This document shows, piece by piece, positions 7,567 to 16,169 of a stretch of 64,000 bases of DNA (position 1 is the stretch's first letter; each line of letters starts with the position of its first letter). The notes beneath the pieces were generated by a model that did not search any database, was not told the origin of the DNA, and saw nothing but the letters and a program-made list of their open reading frames with translations. Both the position numbers and the translations under genes were made by a program. The DNA is from Sphingobacterium multivorum (GTDB taxonomy: Bacteria; Bacteroidota; Bacteroidia; Sphingobacteriales; Sphingobacteriaceae), in NCBI RefSeq assembly GCF_039511225.1, contig NZ_CP154261.1, positions 5,456,001-5,520,000 on the forward strand, in the 5' to 3' direction.

Positions 7567-9892
7567 AATCTTTATAGTTTCCGTTTTCAAATAGACGAAG
7601 CTTTCCTTTTTTACCTTTAATCCGCAAATCGGAAACCTTTCCATTTTCCCATTTGATGTCTACGGTGTAGTTGCCTCGGGTTTTAAGTCCCTTAACTTCG
7701 CCCTTTGACCAGGCTTTGGGTAGAGCAGGTAATAGATGGATATAACCATTGTGGCTCTGTATCAACATCTCGGCGATCCCGGCTGCACCACCAAAGTTTC
7801 CATCGATCTGAAAAGGCGGATGCGCACAGAACAGATTGGGGTAAGTGCCCGCTCCGACTCCTTGATACGTTGTTTCATTGGTAAAAGCGGGTTTAAGCAA
7901 CTGCCTTAGAATTTCGAGTGCATGATCGCCATCCTGTAATCTGGCCCAAAACAATATTTTCCAAGCTCTCGACCAGCCCGTTCCTTCATCGCCGCGCACA
8001 GCTAAAGTCTTACGTGCAGCTTCAGCCCATTCAGGTGTCGTCTGTGGCGAGATAAATGCCGCAGGATACAAACCATATAAATGCGATACATGTCGGTGTT
8101 TAGGTTCAACTTCCTGATAGTCTTCGAGCCATTCCATGACACGCCCGGATGGGCTAACGACTACAGGCGGAGGGATATCCTTCAGCTTTGTTTTCAAGGT
8201 ACCGGCAAAACTGTCGTTCATCGCCAGGATAGAATCCGCTTGAATTACTGCCTGATACAACTCCCGTACGATCTGATTGTCAATGGTAGGTCCCATCACA
8301 ACCGCAGCAACTTTTCCATTGGCCATTCGGAAAGCATTTTCCGGCGACACCGACGGTGAAGTGACCCACCATCCGGTTTTAGGATCCTGAACAAGTGTGT
8401 GATCATAAAATACGGCTGCTCCTTTTAATATCGGGTAAATCTCTTTGAGGTAATTTTTATCGCCGGTGAACAGATAATGTTCCCAGAGATGATTACATAG
8501 CCAGCCCGATGCCGTACTGGCTCCCCAGGAAGCCTGCTCACCCGGAGCGGAATAGCCCCAGATATTCGTCATCATATAGACCACCCACCCCGGTGCATTA
8601 TAGTATGCCTTTGCAGTCTGCTCACCTGTCTTTGCAATCCGTTTTATCATTTCGATAAAAGGCTTATGATACTCGCTCAGATTATTAACCTCCACGCCCC
8701 AATGATTCATTTGTGCATTGATGTTGAGATGATAATCACCATTCCAAGGCGTATTGATCTGATTAGCCCATAGTCCCTGAAGGTTTGGCGGGAGTGCTTT
8801 TGTATTTTTCGGGGCAGCACTTGAAATATTCAAATACCTTCCGTATTGATAATAAATTGTTGCCAAATCGGGATCCTGAACCGGATTTTTATAAAAATTA
8901 GCAATGCGTTCATTGGTCGGAATAGCGTTATTCACTGTATTTCCATACAGATTGAGACTTACCCGATCGAAGACCTTTTGATACGCAGCGAGATGATCCC
9001 GATATACCTTTTGTTCTTCAGCAGTTTTTGCTGCTTTAACCGCTGCTTTGACAACAGGTAAGGGGTCCTTTCCATAATAGGAAGTACTTGCTGAGAAATA
9101 GATCGTAAGACCACCATTTGCCGACACCTCTAAGGTTTTATCCTTTTTGTTGATCTGCAGATTTTTACCTTTAACCTGAATAAATCCAACGAATTTCAGA
9201 TTTTTACCACCTTTTCCATCAGGCAAAGATCCCTCAACCAGAATCCCATCGTCCAACAAGGTATAACGGTCAATATTTTCCTGGCGCTGGAATGATATGC
9301 CTAACTGCTGTACCACATCTTTGCCTTGGCTTAATTGGATAACACCGACATTGTTGTCAAAAGAAGTATAATAACGGCGTTGGACTTGCTGTCCATTGAT
9401 CTTGAATGAAGTTTGTGCAGAGGCTGTCGCTAAGTCCAGGGAACGCTTGTAACCTTCGATCGTTCCAGCAGGCAATTTATAATCGAGTATAAGGTCGCCG
9501 AACAGCTGATAACAGCCGTAGGGAACCGTTGCCCCATTACCAAAACCAGACCCCTTGCCTTTGGTCACAAAAGTTTCATTGACCAATTTTTCGGCTTCAT
9601 CATTTTTACCGGCCTTAAGCAGCGCCTGAATAGCTTCAACATTTTTATAGGCTTCATAATTATTGGGATCCTCTGGACTGCCCGACCACATACTAATCTC
9701 GTTGAGTACGATCTTTTCATGACTAGGATTTCCATCTGGCATCATGCCGATGAGTCCGTTTCCTAATGGCAAGGTCTCTTCCCAAACCTTCGCGGGCTTA
9801 TTATACCAAAGTACGAGTGGATTTTGTTGAGCAAAAAGTATCGTGGTATGACATATGCATACCACGATAAGCATTAAAAATCTATTTACCAT
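7553..9892 (-). CDS. Glycoside hydrolase family 95, alpha-L-fucosidase
   Basis: Predicted secreted fucosidase of GH95, whose characterised members release alpha-1,2-linked L-fucose from glycans by an inverting mechanism. The N-terminal beta-sandwich begins with LWYNKPAKVWEETLPLGNG, typical of the family. The (alpha/alpha)6 barrel carries HLNINAQMNHWG, VSPENAF and FQIDGNFGG, the segments holding the catalytic Asn/Glu/Asp set in the Bifidobacterium AfcA structure. Signal peptide MVNRFLMLIVV...LFAQ. The ATG at 9892 is preferred over TTG at 9901. It overlaps GH29 upstream by 11 bp and the lipoprotein downstream by 14 bp, forming a tight three-gene unit. About 779 residues, normal for GH95. Some GH95 members act on galactose rather than fucose. 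Confidence 0.93.
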   Translation of the reverse strand: MVNRFLMLIVVCICHTTILFAQQNPLVLWYNKPAKVWEETLPLGNGLIGMMPDGNPSHEKIVLNEISMWSGSPEDPNNYEAYKNVEAIQALLKAGKNDEAEKLVNETFVTKGKGSGFGNGATVPYGCYQLFGDLILDYKLPAGTIEGYKRSLDLATASAQTSFKINGQQVQRRYYTSFDNNVGVIQLSQGKDVVQQLGISFQRQENIDRYTLLDDGILVEGSLPDGKGGKNLKFVGFIQVKGKNLQINKKDKTLEVSANGGLTIYFSASTSYYGKDPLPVVKAAVKAAKTAEEQKVYRDHLAAYQKVFDRVSLNLYGNTVNNAIPTNERIANFYKNPVQDPDLATIYYQYGRYLNISSAAPKNTKALPPNLQGLWANQINTPWNGDYHLNINAQMNHWGVEVNNLSEYHKPFIEMIKRIAKTGEQTAKAYYNAPGWVVYMMTNIWGYSAPGEQASWGASTASGWLCNHLWEHYLFTGDKNYLKEIYPILKGAAVFYDHTLVQDPKTGWWVTSPSVSPENAFRMANGKVAAVVMGPTIDNQIVRELYQAVIQADSILAMNDSFAGTLKTKLKDIPPPVVVSPSGRVMEWLEDYQEVEPKHRHVSHLYGLYPAAFISPQTTPEWAEAARKTLAVRGDEGTGWSRAWKILFWARLQDGDHALEILRQLLKPAFTNETTYQGVGAGTYPNLFCAHPPFQIDGNFGGAAGIAEMLIQSHNGYIHLLPALPKAWSKGEVKGLKTRGNYTVDIKWENGKVSDLRIKGKKGKLRLFENGNYKDYEVR

Positions 9893-11765
9893 ACAATTCA
9901 AATTCCGCTATGGCTAATTCATTGCCATCGATAAATTGTTTTGGTTCAAATTTGATAAACTTGGTTGCGCTGTTCGTATCGAAAAACACCTGTTGCAAAA
10001 TCGGATTCGCCTTAATATTGGAAAACTCACCTTCTTTAACAAGGGTCCATGTTTTCCCGTCAGTACTAGTTGATATTTTATAATGTGTTGGTGTCCCTAC
10101 GTTCTTTCCATCCTGACGAGGAAGGAAGCCGATACCAGAAACAGGTTTATCTGTAGCGACAACGATTACACCTTGATCGGCAACAGTCGCAAAAGTACTT
10201 GGTTTTCCGTCAGATAAATAAGCATTATTATTGGATCTTCCCGTCGAAATCTTAAACCCTGTCAGCTTTTTCACCTCTTTGGTATTAAATGCAAAGGGTT
10301 CGTTGTACTCCTTGAACAGTCCAAAATCACTGAGCGTGATTGCTACCGGAGCATAAACATGAAGACGTAGTTTACTTGCAGTTTGAGGTTGCTCGAGTTT
10401 GATGAGGCGGTTTGCACCGATACTTGTTGCTTTGGCCAAAGGCTTCCAGCTGTTATTTTCCCAACGTTCAATGGAGACACTATCTATACGTTGTCCCAAC
10501 TTAATATTCTCCCGCAACTGAATTAGGTCGAACTTAGCAGGGGATTTTAATTTTATTTCCAATGTAGCCGATGTTTTAGAATCGTCTGTTGCCCAATAGC
10601 TGTATCGGTCGTTATCTGTAATAAAGGAAGTACCATAGGATTTTGAATCACTATTACGGGTATTGGATGCCGTGATGGTCGCTCCTTTGGCTAAATTGGT
10701 ACGGAAAGTTTCCTTCACTTTTTTTCCAAAAGCCTGCAGCGACTTCACATCATTCTCATGTAATGTACCAGAAGGCATCGGTGCTAAGCCAAGATTCATA
10801 CATGCTCCCCTTCCAACTGATTTTAAATAGATCTCAAAAAGCTGATTGGGTGTTTTTACACGGCTATCTTGTTCTTCATGATAAAACCATCCCGGACGTT
10901 GTGGTACGTCACATTCAGCAGGTATCCAATATTTACCGTTACGGTCGCCTGTTTCGGCATTGTGTGATTCTGTCGCACCAGGTACAGCGACTTTTCCATT
11001 TAAGCCAATCGGCGTAAATGTTGCCCATGATGTTTCAGCAGCAAATCCTTTTTCATTGCCCACCCAACGCATATCCGGACCGATATCTGAGAAAATAACG
11101 GCTTCAGGCTGTAATTTTCTTACAATAGGCCACGTTTTTTCATGCCACTCATAGTATGTTGTTCGATCGATGATACGCTTCCCTTCATGTCCACCATAAA
11201 AGCCATCACCGCCATTTGCTCCGTCGTGCCATGACGTAAACAATGGGCCATAATTGCTCATCAGTTCGGTCAGCTGCTGTCTGTAGGCATCGGCATAGGC
11301 CGGTGTGCCGTAACGCTCATCGTGACGGTCCCAAGCAGAAAGATATACACCAAATTTCATCCCATTCCGATGGGTCGCTTGCATAAAATCTTTGACCATA
11401 TCCCCTTTCCCGTTTTCCCACGGTGAAGAAGCGATACTATAGGATGTTGTCTTGGTTGGCCACAAACAGAATCCGTCATGGTGCTTTGCTACACTAATTA
11501 AGCCCCTGAAACCACCTGCTGCAGCTGCCTTAGCAATTTGATTTGCATCAAAAGCCGAAGGGTTAAATAATGAGGGTTGTGCATCACCATAGCCCCACTC
11601 CTTATTTTGGAAAGTTGTCGGCGTATAATGAATCAAACAATACGTTTCCATCTCCTGCCACTTTAATTGACGCTCGGTTGGCAGAGCCCCGTAAGCTTTT
11701 AAAGTATCTGATTTGGCTACAGGCCCGCTGGAAAGTAAAATGGAGGATAACAAGATTGTCAACAT
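9882..11765 (-). CDS. Glycoside hydrolase family 29, alpha-L-fucosidase
   Basis: Predicted secreted retaining fucosidase. Signal peptide (MLTILLSSILLSS). The (beta/alpha)8 domain shows LIHYTPTTF, SVAKHHDGFCLWPT (residues 91-104) and FTSWHDGANGG, in which Asp181 aligns with the GH29 nucleophile. The C-terminal ~270 residues contain two beta-sandwich modules of F5/8 type C (discoidin) style, for example SYWATDDSKTSATLEIKL and the closing IKFEPKQFIDGNELAIAEFEL, likely carbohydrate-binding. 627 residues. First gene of the minus-strand operon with GH95. Together the two families would cover alpha-1,2 and alpha-1,3/1,4 or other linkages. No SusC/SusD transporter or fucose catabolic gene is in the window. 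Confidence 0.93.
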   Translation of the reverse strand: MLTILLSSILLSSGPVAKSDTLKAYGALPTERQLKWQEMETYCLIHYTPTTFQNKEWGYGDAQPSLFNPSAFDANQIAKAAAAGGFRGLISVAKHHDGFCLWPTKTTSYSIASSPWENGKGDMVKDFMQATHRNGMKFGVYLSAWDRHDERYGTPAYADAYRQQLTELMSNYGPLFTSWHDGANGGDGFYGGHEGKRIIDRTTYYEWHEKTWPIVRKLQPEAVIFSDIGPDMRWVGNEKGFAAETSWATFTPIGLNGKVAVPGATESHNAETGDRNGKYWIPAECDVPQRPGWFYHEEQDSRVKTPNQLFEIYLKSVGRGACMNLGLAPMPSGTLHENDVKSLQAFGKKVKETFRTNLAKGATITASNTRNSDSKSYGTSFITDNDRYSYWATDDSKTSATLEIKLKSPAKFDLIQLRENIKLGQRIDSVSIERWENNSWKPLAKATSIGANRLIKLEQPQTASKLRLHVYAPVAITLSDFGLFKEYNEPFAFNTKEVKKLTGFKISTGRSNNNAYLSDGKPSTFATVADQGVIVVATDKPVSGIGFLPRQDGKNVGTPTHYKISTSTDGKTWTLVKEGEFSNIKANPILQQVFFDTNSATKFIKFEPKQFIDGNELAIAEFELYGK

Positions 11766-12289
11766 AGTCTATATTTATGTGCTAGAAAATTAGGTTGTAA
11801 AGCCCTAAGATAAGAAGTTTTGCAAAATGCTGTATGTAACATTTGCGTACAAAACCGAGCGATGCTCAGCTCCATTAGGATGTATTCTTGGGTCAAATCG
11901 TATTTTTTGATCAAATCAATCGATTGATTAAAATAAGTATTCCAATCTATCCATGCTGCTTTTTACAGCCAATCTTTTAATTTTTCGTCCTTTTTTCACG
12001 CTAATTTCCTGAAAAATCAGATTCTTTCGCTTATTGATCAAACAAAAATCATCCATCCTTTATTAATAGAGGATAAGATAGTTAGCAGCGTTCGACTAGA
12101 TACTCGCTTAGGCTATCCTTGAGATTGGCATGATAATTATAAGTATAGGGCAGAAAAAGGAATGTTTTTTCTGAACGTATCTGTCGTATCAATGAGCTCG
12201 CTACGCTAGCGTATTGACCAGAAAGAAGTTCGGGTTGCTTTCATGGGTATAGATACTGACGAAATAACAAAAGTTTTATATTATTAAAA
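11766..12289. other. Intergenic region upstream of the fucosidase operon
   Basis: 524 bp between the divergent GH29 and META-lipoprotein genes. I see no convincing gene on either strand. It should hold both promoters. It contains a 16-bp perfect palindrome (listed separately), a short GC-rich palindrome TACGCTAGCGTA near 12210, and otherwise AT-rich sequence. Confidence 0.6.
11914..11929. promoter_or_regulatory. 16-bp perfect palindrome, candidate operator
   Basis: AATCAATCGATTGATT is perfectly self-complementary and centred on CG, the form typical of LacI-type operators. It is 149 bp upstream of the GH29 start. The neighbouring regulator gene is of the AraC family, which usually binds direct repeats, so the protein that might bind here is unknown. 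Confidence 0.35.
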
Positions 12290-12784
12290 ATGATTATGAG
12301 AGGAAATTTAATGATTTTAGCGGTTGCATTGGCGTTTTCAACAATCGCATGTAACACAACTGGAAAAAAAGCTGAGGCAACAGGTTCCGGCGACACGGCT
12401 ACTACCGTCCAAAAACCGAGCACAGTGGACAATGCATCTTTGGAAGGCACCTGGGAACTTAAATCCTTGACCACAGCAGAGACAGCAGGAAAACAACTTA
12501 AGGATTTATTTAAGGACAAAATTCCAACATTGACTTTCAATACAAAAGACCATAAAGTAGATGGCAACAATGGTTGTAATGGTATTGGTGGAACCTACGA
12601 AAGTGAAAAAGGCAATTCGATCAAAATTGGTGATAAATTGGTTTCAACCATGATGCACTGTGAGAATGCAGCTTACAACGAATTTATGAATGGTTTAAAG
12701 TCTACGACAAACTTCGATGTACGGGATAACGAGTTAACGTTCATCTCTGGCGACATCGTTGTGATGCAATTCGTTAAAAAATAG
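12290..12784 (+). CDS. META-domain (HslJ-like) lipoprotein
   Basis: 164 residues. Lipoprotein signal peptide with the cysteine in TIACNTT (residue ~21), then a low-complexity linker of Ala, Gly, Thr and Ser, then a META domain (DUF306, HslJ-like) from about residue 48: LEGTWELKSL, the hallmark DGNNGCNGIGGTYE, and MMHCENAAYNEF. E. coli HslJ, of this family, is linked to novobiocin resistance and envelope stress; most members are of unknown role. The start could be ATG 12290 or 12296. A palindromic terminator follows. Confidence 0.9.
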   Translation: MIMRGNLMILAVALAFSTIACNTTGKKAEATGSGDTATTVQKPSTVDNASLEGTWELKSLTTAETAGKQLKDLFKDKIPTLTFNTKDHKVDGNNGCNGIGGTYESEKGNSIKIGDKLVSTMMHCENAAYNEFMNGLKSTTNFDVRDNELTFISGDIVVMQFVKK

Positions 12785-12807
12785 GTTAGTTTAAGGTAAA
12801 AGAGGAG

Positions 12808-12832
12808 GCCGGTACATGTACCGGCTTTTTTT
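12808..12832 (+). terminator. Terminator of the META lipoprotein gene
   Basis: Perfect 18-bp palindrome GCCGGTACATGTACCGGC followed by seven T residues, 24 bp after the stop codon. Confidence 0.9.
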
Positions 12833-13010
12833 GTTCAAGAGTCTGTTATCTTCTTCACCTCCTCTTCGCATCGTGTCTACGTCCTTTGAATAGGAAAAAT
12901 AAGGCAAAAGGAATATAATAGACGGCGATAGTCTTTTTTTTTTATAAAAAGGGGTTATTTCATTGCTAATTATATGAATATAAAAATTTCATCTCGTACC
13001 TTTACACATC

Positions 13011-14183
13011 ATGAAACAAGATCAATCTAAAATCATACGTGAACAGGTCGATCGTTCAGCACTTCGCGAACATTCGACTCCTTTATACCTTACATCAAGT
13101 TTTATCTTCGACAGCGCTGAACAAGGTCGGGCGGTCTTTGCTGGCGAAGAGGATGCAATGATTTATTCCCGCTATGCCAATCCAAATACTTCTGAGTTCA
13201 TCAACAAAGTTTGTATTCTTGAAGGCGCAGAGGCAGGGTTATCTTTTGCATCAGGTATGGCAGCAGTATTTGCCTCCTTTGCAGGCATTATCGAAAGTGG
13301 AGACCATATCGTTTCTTCACGCGCGATATTCGGTTCCACGCATCAGTTATTTACGGAACTCTTCCCACGTTGGGGTGTTACCACAACTTACGTAGACGCT
13401 GCTAATCCTGAAGAATGGGAAAAAGCGATTCAACCCAATACGAAAATCATCTTTTTGGAATCGCCATCCAATCCTGGTTTGGAACTGGTTGATTTGGAAT
13501 GGTTGGGTAAATTCAAAGAGAAATATCCCCATATCATTCTGTCGATCGACAACTGCTTTGCTACGCCTTATCTTCAGAAACCGATTCAATATGGATTTGA
13601 CCTGGTTATCCATTCGGCCACCAAATATATGGATGGGCAAGGTCGTGTCTTAGGTGGAATTGTGGTTGGAAAACAAGAGCTAATCGACAAATTGATGTTC
13701 TTCATTCGTCATACAGGTCCAGCACTCTCCCCATTCAATGCATGGATCATATCAAAAAGTTTAGACACGCTGGGCATTCGTATGGACCGCCATTGTTCCA
13801 ACGCATTGGCTTTGGCCGAGGCATTGGAAAATCATCCGGAAATTGAGGATGTAAAATATCCATTTTTACCAAGCCATCCACAATATGAGCTGGCAAAAAA
13901 ACAAATGAAAGCTGGTGGCGGTATTGTAACCTTTGTTGTCAAAGGTGGTTTTGAGCGAGCAAAAGCCTTTGTGGATCATTTGGAAATGATTTTATACACC
14001 TCTAATCTAGGAGATTCAAGATCAATCGCGACGCATCCAGCCTCCACCACACACTCAAAATTGTCAGAAGATGAACGCTTGAACTTAGGCATCAAACCGG
14101 GCAGCATCCGCCTGTCTGTGGGGCTAGAAGACCAACAAGATATCATCAACGACATCTTGCAAGCATTAGAAAAAACAAGATAA
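13011..14183 (+). CDS. metZ: O-succinylhomoserine sulfhydrylase (Cys/Met metabolism PLP enzyme)
   Basis: PLP-dependent enzyme of the trans-sulfuration family, predicted to make homocysteine directly from O-succinylhomoserine (or O-acetylhomoserine) and sulfide in methionine synthesis. Features include the cofactor lysine K205 in HSATKYMDGQGR, YSRYANPNT (51-60) and SFASGMAA (78-85) of the phosphate-binding region, and the C-terminal SIRLSVGLE. 390 residues is the family norm. MetZ-type enzymes are hard to separate from cystathionine gamma-synthase by eye; the NLGDSRSIATHPASTTH segment fits MetZ. It has its own promoter region; TACCTTTA (12997-13004) lies just upstream, without a clear -33 match. 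I see no SAM riboswitch. Confidence 0.9.
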   Translation: MKQDQSKIIREQVDRSALREHSTPLYLTSSFIFDSAEQGRAVFAGEEDAMIYSRYANPNTSEFINKVCILEGAEAGLSFASGMAAVFASFAGIIESGDHIVSSRAIFGSTHQLFTELFPRWGVTTTYVDAANPEEWEKAIQPNTKIIFLESPSNPGLELVDLEWLGKFKEKYPHIILSIDNCFATPYLQKPIQYGFDLVIHSATKYMDGQGRVLGGIVVGKQELIDKLMFFIRHTGPALSPFNAWIISKSLDTLGIRMDRHCSNALALAEALENHPEIEDVKYPFLPSHPQYELAKKQMKAGGGIVTFVVKGGFERAKAFVDHLEMILYTSNLGDSRSIATHPASTTHSKLSEDERLNLGIKPGSIRLSVGLEDQQDIINDILQALEKTR

Positions 14184-14220
14184 ACATTCGCTTAGTTATA
14201 ATTAGCGAATATACATCAAC

Positions 14221-14252
14221 TAAAAAGCCTTTGCATAAGCAAAGGCTTTTTA
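14221..14252. terminator. Bidirectional terminator between metZ and tpx
   Basis: Perfect 14-bp inverted repeat TAAAAAGCCTTTGC / GCAAAGGCTTTTTA with a 4-nt loop. A and T tracts on both flanks let it work for both convergent genes. Confidence 0.92.
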
Positions 14253-14271
14253 GATTATTCCAAAGTTATTC

Positions 14272-14772
14272 TTAATTCAAAGATGCGATCGCTGCCGCAT
14301 AGTTTGGCTCGTCAGCAATTTCTGCAACTTGCTCTTCATACAACACTTTTCCAGTTTCATCCAATGTAATGACAACACGGCTCAACAAACCTGCCAACGG
14401 TCCGTCCGCAATAGCCAGTTGATAAGCATCTGAAAAGTTTGAATCTTTATACTCCGATAATGTCACCACATTATTTAGACCTTCTGCTGCACAAAAACGA
14501 CCTTGTGCAAAAGGTAGATCTTTCGATATACATAACACAACAGTATTATCTAACTGCGATGCTTCTTTATTAAATGCACGTACGGAAGCGGCACAAGTTC
14601 CGGTGTCTACACTAGGGAAAATATTTAATACAATTTTTTTTCCTTTGAAATCCGCTAGAGATTTATCGGAAAGATCGCCTGCAGTTAATTTAAAATCAGG
14701 AGCTTGCTCGCCAACTTGTGGTAAACTGCCTTTTGTGTTTACTGGATTGCCTTTAAAAGTGATTGTAGCCAT
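14272..14772 (-). CDS. tpx: Thiol peroxidase (atypical 2-Cys peroxiredoxin)
   Basis: Reduces hydroperoxides using thioredoxin. 166 residues starting MATITFKGNP. The Tpx signature SVDTGTCAASVRAFN holds peroxidatic Cys60, and Cys94 in RFCAAEG is the resolving cysteine, matching the C61/C95 pair of E. coli Tpx. A longer in-frame reading to 14859 exists, but the ATG at 14772 matches the family N-terminus and lies 30 bp downstream of the predicted transcription start of the promoter below. Monocistronic. Confidence 0.96.
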   Translation of the reverse strand: MATITFKGNPVNTKGSLPQVGEQAPDFKLTAGDLSDKSLADFKGKKIVLNIFPSVDTGTCAASVRAFNKEASQLDNTVVLCISKDLPFAQGRFCAAEGLNNVVTLSEYKDSNFSDAYQLAIADGPLAGLLSRVVITLDETGKVLYEEQVAEIADEPNYAAAIASLN

Positions 14773-14808
14773 ATAATATGATCGTTTAATTTTTAGTATC
14801 CTTGCACT

Positions 14809-14839
14809 TAAAGGTACGAGCAAAAAAAATATTACACAA
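14809..14839 (-). promoter_or_regulatory. Promoter of tpx (TTG-N20-TACCTTTA)
   Basis: On the minus strand TTG (14839-14837) is followed after exactly 20 bp by TACCTTTA (14816-14809), close to the Bacteroidota consensus -33 TTTG / -7 TAnnTTTG. The start codon is about 37 bp beyond the -7 element. Confidence 0.6.
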
Positions 14840-14920
14840 CATTTATTAATTTTAGTCAAACATTTATTATGTTAGCATTGTATTTGATAGAGGAATGTTA
14901 ACCAAACAATAAACACTAGT

Positions 14921-16147
14921 ATGAAGAAACTACTATTCTCAATACTTTGTGCAAGTCCGTCACTCCTGTTTGCACAAGGATCACAAGTGAATCTACAAAG
15001 TCCCAAGGCAGTGGGAATGGGGGGAGCAGGCTCTGCTTACTTTTTAGATGAATCTTCCATTTTCTATAGTCCGGGCGCCTTAGCAAAAATGGACCACAAT
15101 GCCATTTCGATTGCCGGTAATGCTGTCATGTATAAATCTGCATTTCAAGAGGTTGGAAGTACAGTTGTTTATCATACTAGAAATCAGATTTCAACTCCTT
15201 TTTCATTATTTGCCGCATTCGGCCCTAAAAACTCCTGGTGGAAAGCAGGTATTGGCGTCTACACTCCTTATGGTGGAGCCGTCGATTGGGGAAAAGATTG
15301 GGTAGGTAAATTCAGTTTGGTTAGCCTTTCGCTTCGTGCAATTTATATTCAGCCTACATTAAGTTTCAAACTGACTGAAAATTTTAGTGTTGGTGGTGGT
15401 TTTGTATACAACATTGGTACCGTAGACCTCGAGAATTCTGTTCCGGTATTTTACCCAGATGGTCACGCCGGATTGGCGACCCTAAAAGGAACCGGAACTG
15501 GCACAGGTTATAACGTTGGTATCCATTATAACCTAGAAGACGAATTTGCAATATCGGTAAGTTACCGATCTAAAGTTGTCACTAAACTTAAAAATGGTGA
15601 TGCAACTTTTGACGTGCCTGAATCGGTGGCTAGCAATTTTCCTGCAGGTAACAAATTCAGTGCTGAGCTACCGCTTCCTTCGACATTTGCCGCGGGCATC
15701 GCCTTCCCTATTTCGGAGAAATTGAAGATGGCTCTTGATGCAACGCTCATTAACTACGACATATATAAAGCCCTAGATTTCGATTACAAAGAAAACACAC
15801 CTGTATTGCAAGATACCCATTCACCAAAAAAATACGACAAAGCAGGATCTATTAAAGCAGGATTGGAATATATTGCTTCCGACCGCCTGCAATTACGTAT
15901 AGGTGGCGGTGTGATCGCAACACCGGTCCAACAGAGCGCCTATGTCTATCCGGAGACACCAGATAACACAAGATATTTGATATCTGGAGGTTTTACGGTA
16001 AAACCATCGCCAAAAATTGATGTCACAGGTTCCTTCGCTTATCAACGCATTGTGGCTCGTCCATCAACCAATGTGGAGAGCCATCTTTCAGGTACATATG
16101 CGACAAATATTTTTGCTCCCGGTATTGGTGTAAGTTATAAATGGTAA
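14921..16147 (+). CDS. OmpP1/FadL-family outer membrane transporter
   Basis: 408 residues with a signal peptide (MKKLLFSILCASPSLLFAQG). FadL-family proteins are 14-strand barrels that let long-chain fatty acids or other hydrophobic compounds cross the outer membrane. The mature start has the family pattern SPKAVGMGGAGSAYFLDESSIFYSPGALA (split here as VGMGGAGSAY and SIFYSPGAL), and the end (NIFAPGIGVSYKW) is an outer-membrane C-terminal strand with terminal Trp. The next gene, 22 bp downstream, encodes an esterase-like lipoprotein, so the pair may release and import lipid products. The substrate cannot be read from the sequence. Confidence 0.93.
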   Translation: MKKLLFSILCASPSLLFAQGSQVNLQSPKAVGMGGAGSAYFLDESSIFYSPGALAKMDHNAISIAGNAVMYKSAFQEVGSTVVYHTRNQISTPFSLFAAFGPKNSWWKAGIGVYTPYGGAVDWGKDWVGKFSLVSLSLRAIYIQPTLSFKLTENFSVGGGFVYNIGTVDLENSVPVFYPDGHAGLATLKGTGTGTGYNVGIHYNLEDEFAISVSYRSKVVTKLKNGDATFDVPESVASNFPAGNKFSAELPLPSTFAAGIAFPISEKLKMALDATLINYDIYKALDFDYKENTPVLQDTHSPKKYDKAGSIKAGLEYIASDRLQLRIGGGVIATPVQQSAYVYPETPDNTRYLISGGFTVKPSPKIDVTGSFAYQRIVARPSTNVESHLSGTYATNIFAPGIGVSYKW

Positions 16148-16169
16148 TTAACAGCCAAATTTGACTAAG

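Noticed and set aside
12785..13010. Possible SAM or methionine riboswitch before metZ
   Set aside because: No conserved SAM-I/II/SAH core was found; only a weak 4-bp AGAC/GTCT stem with a T run near 12926-12950, too small to call.
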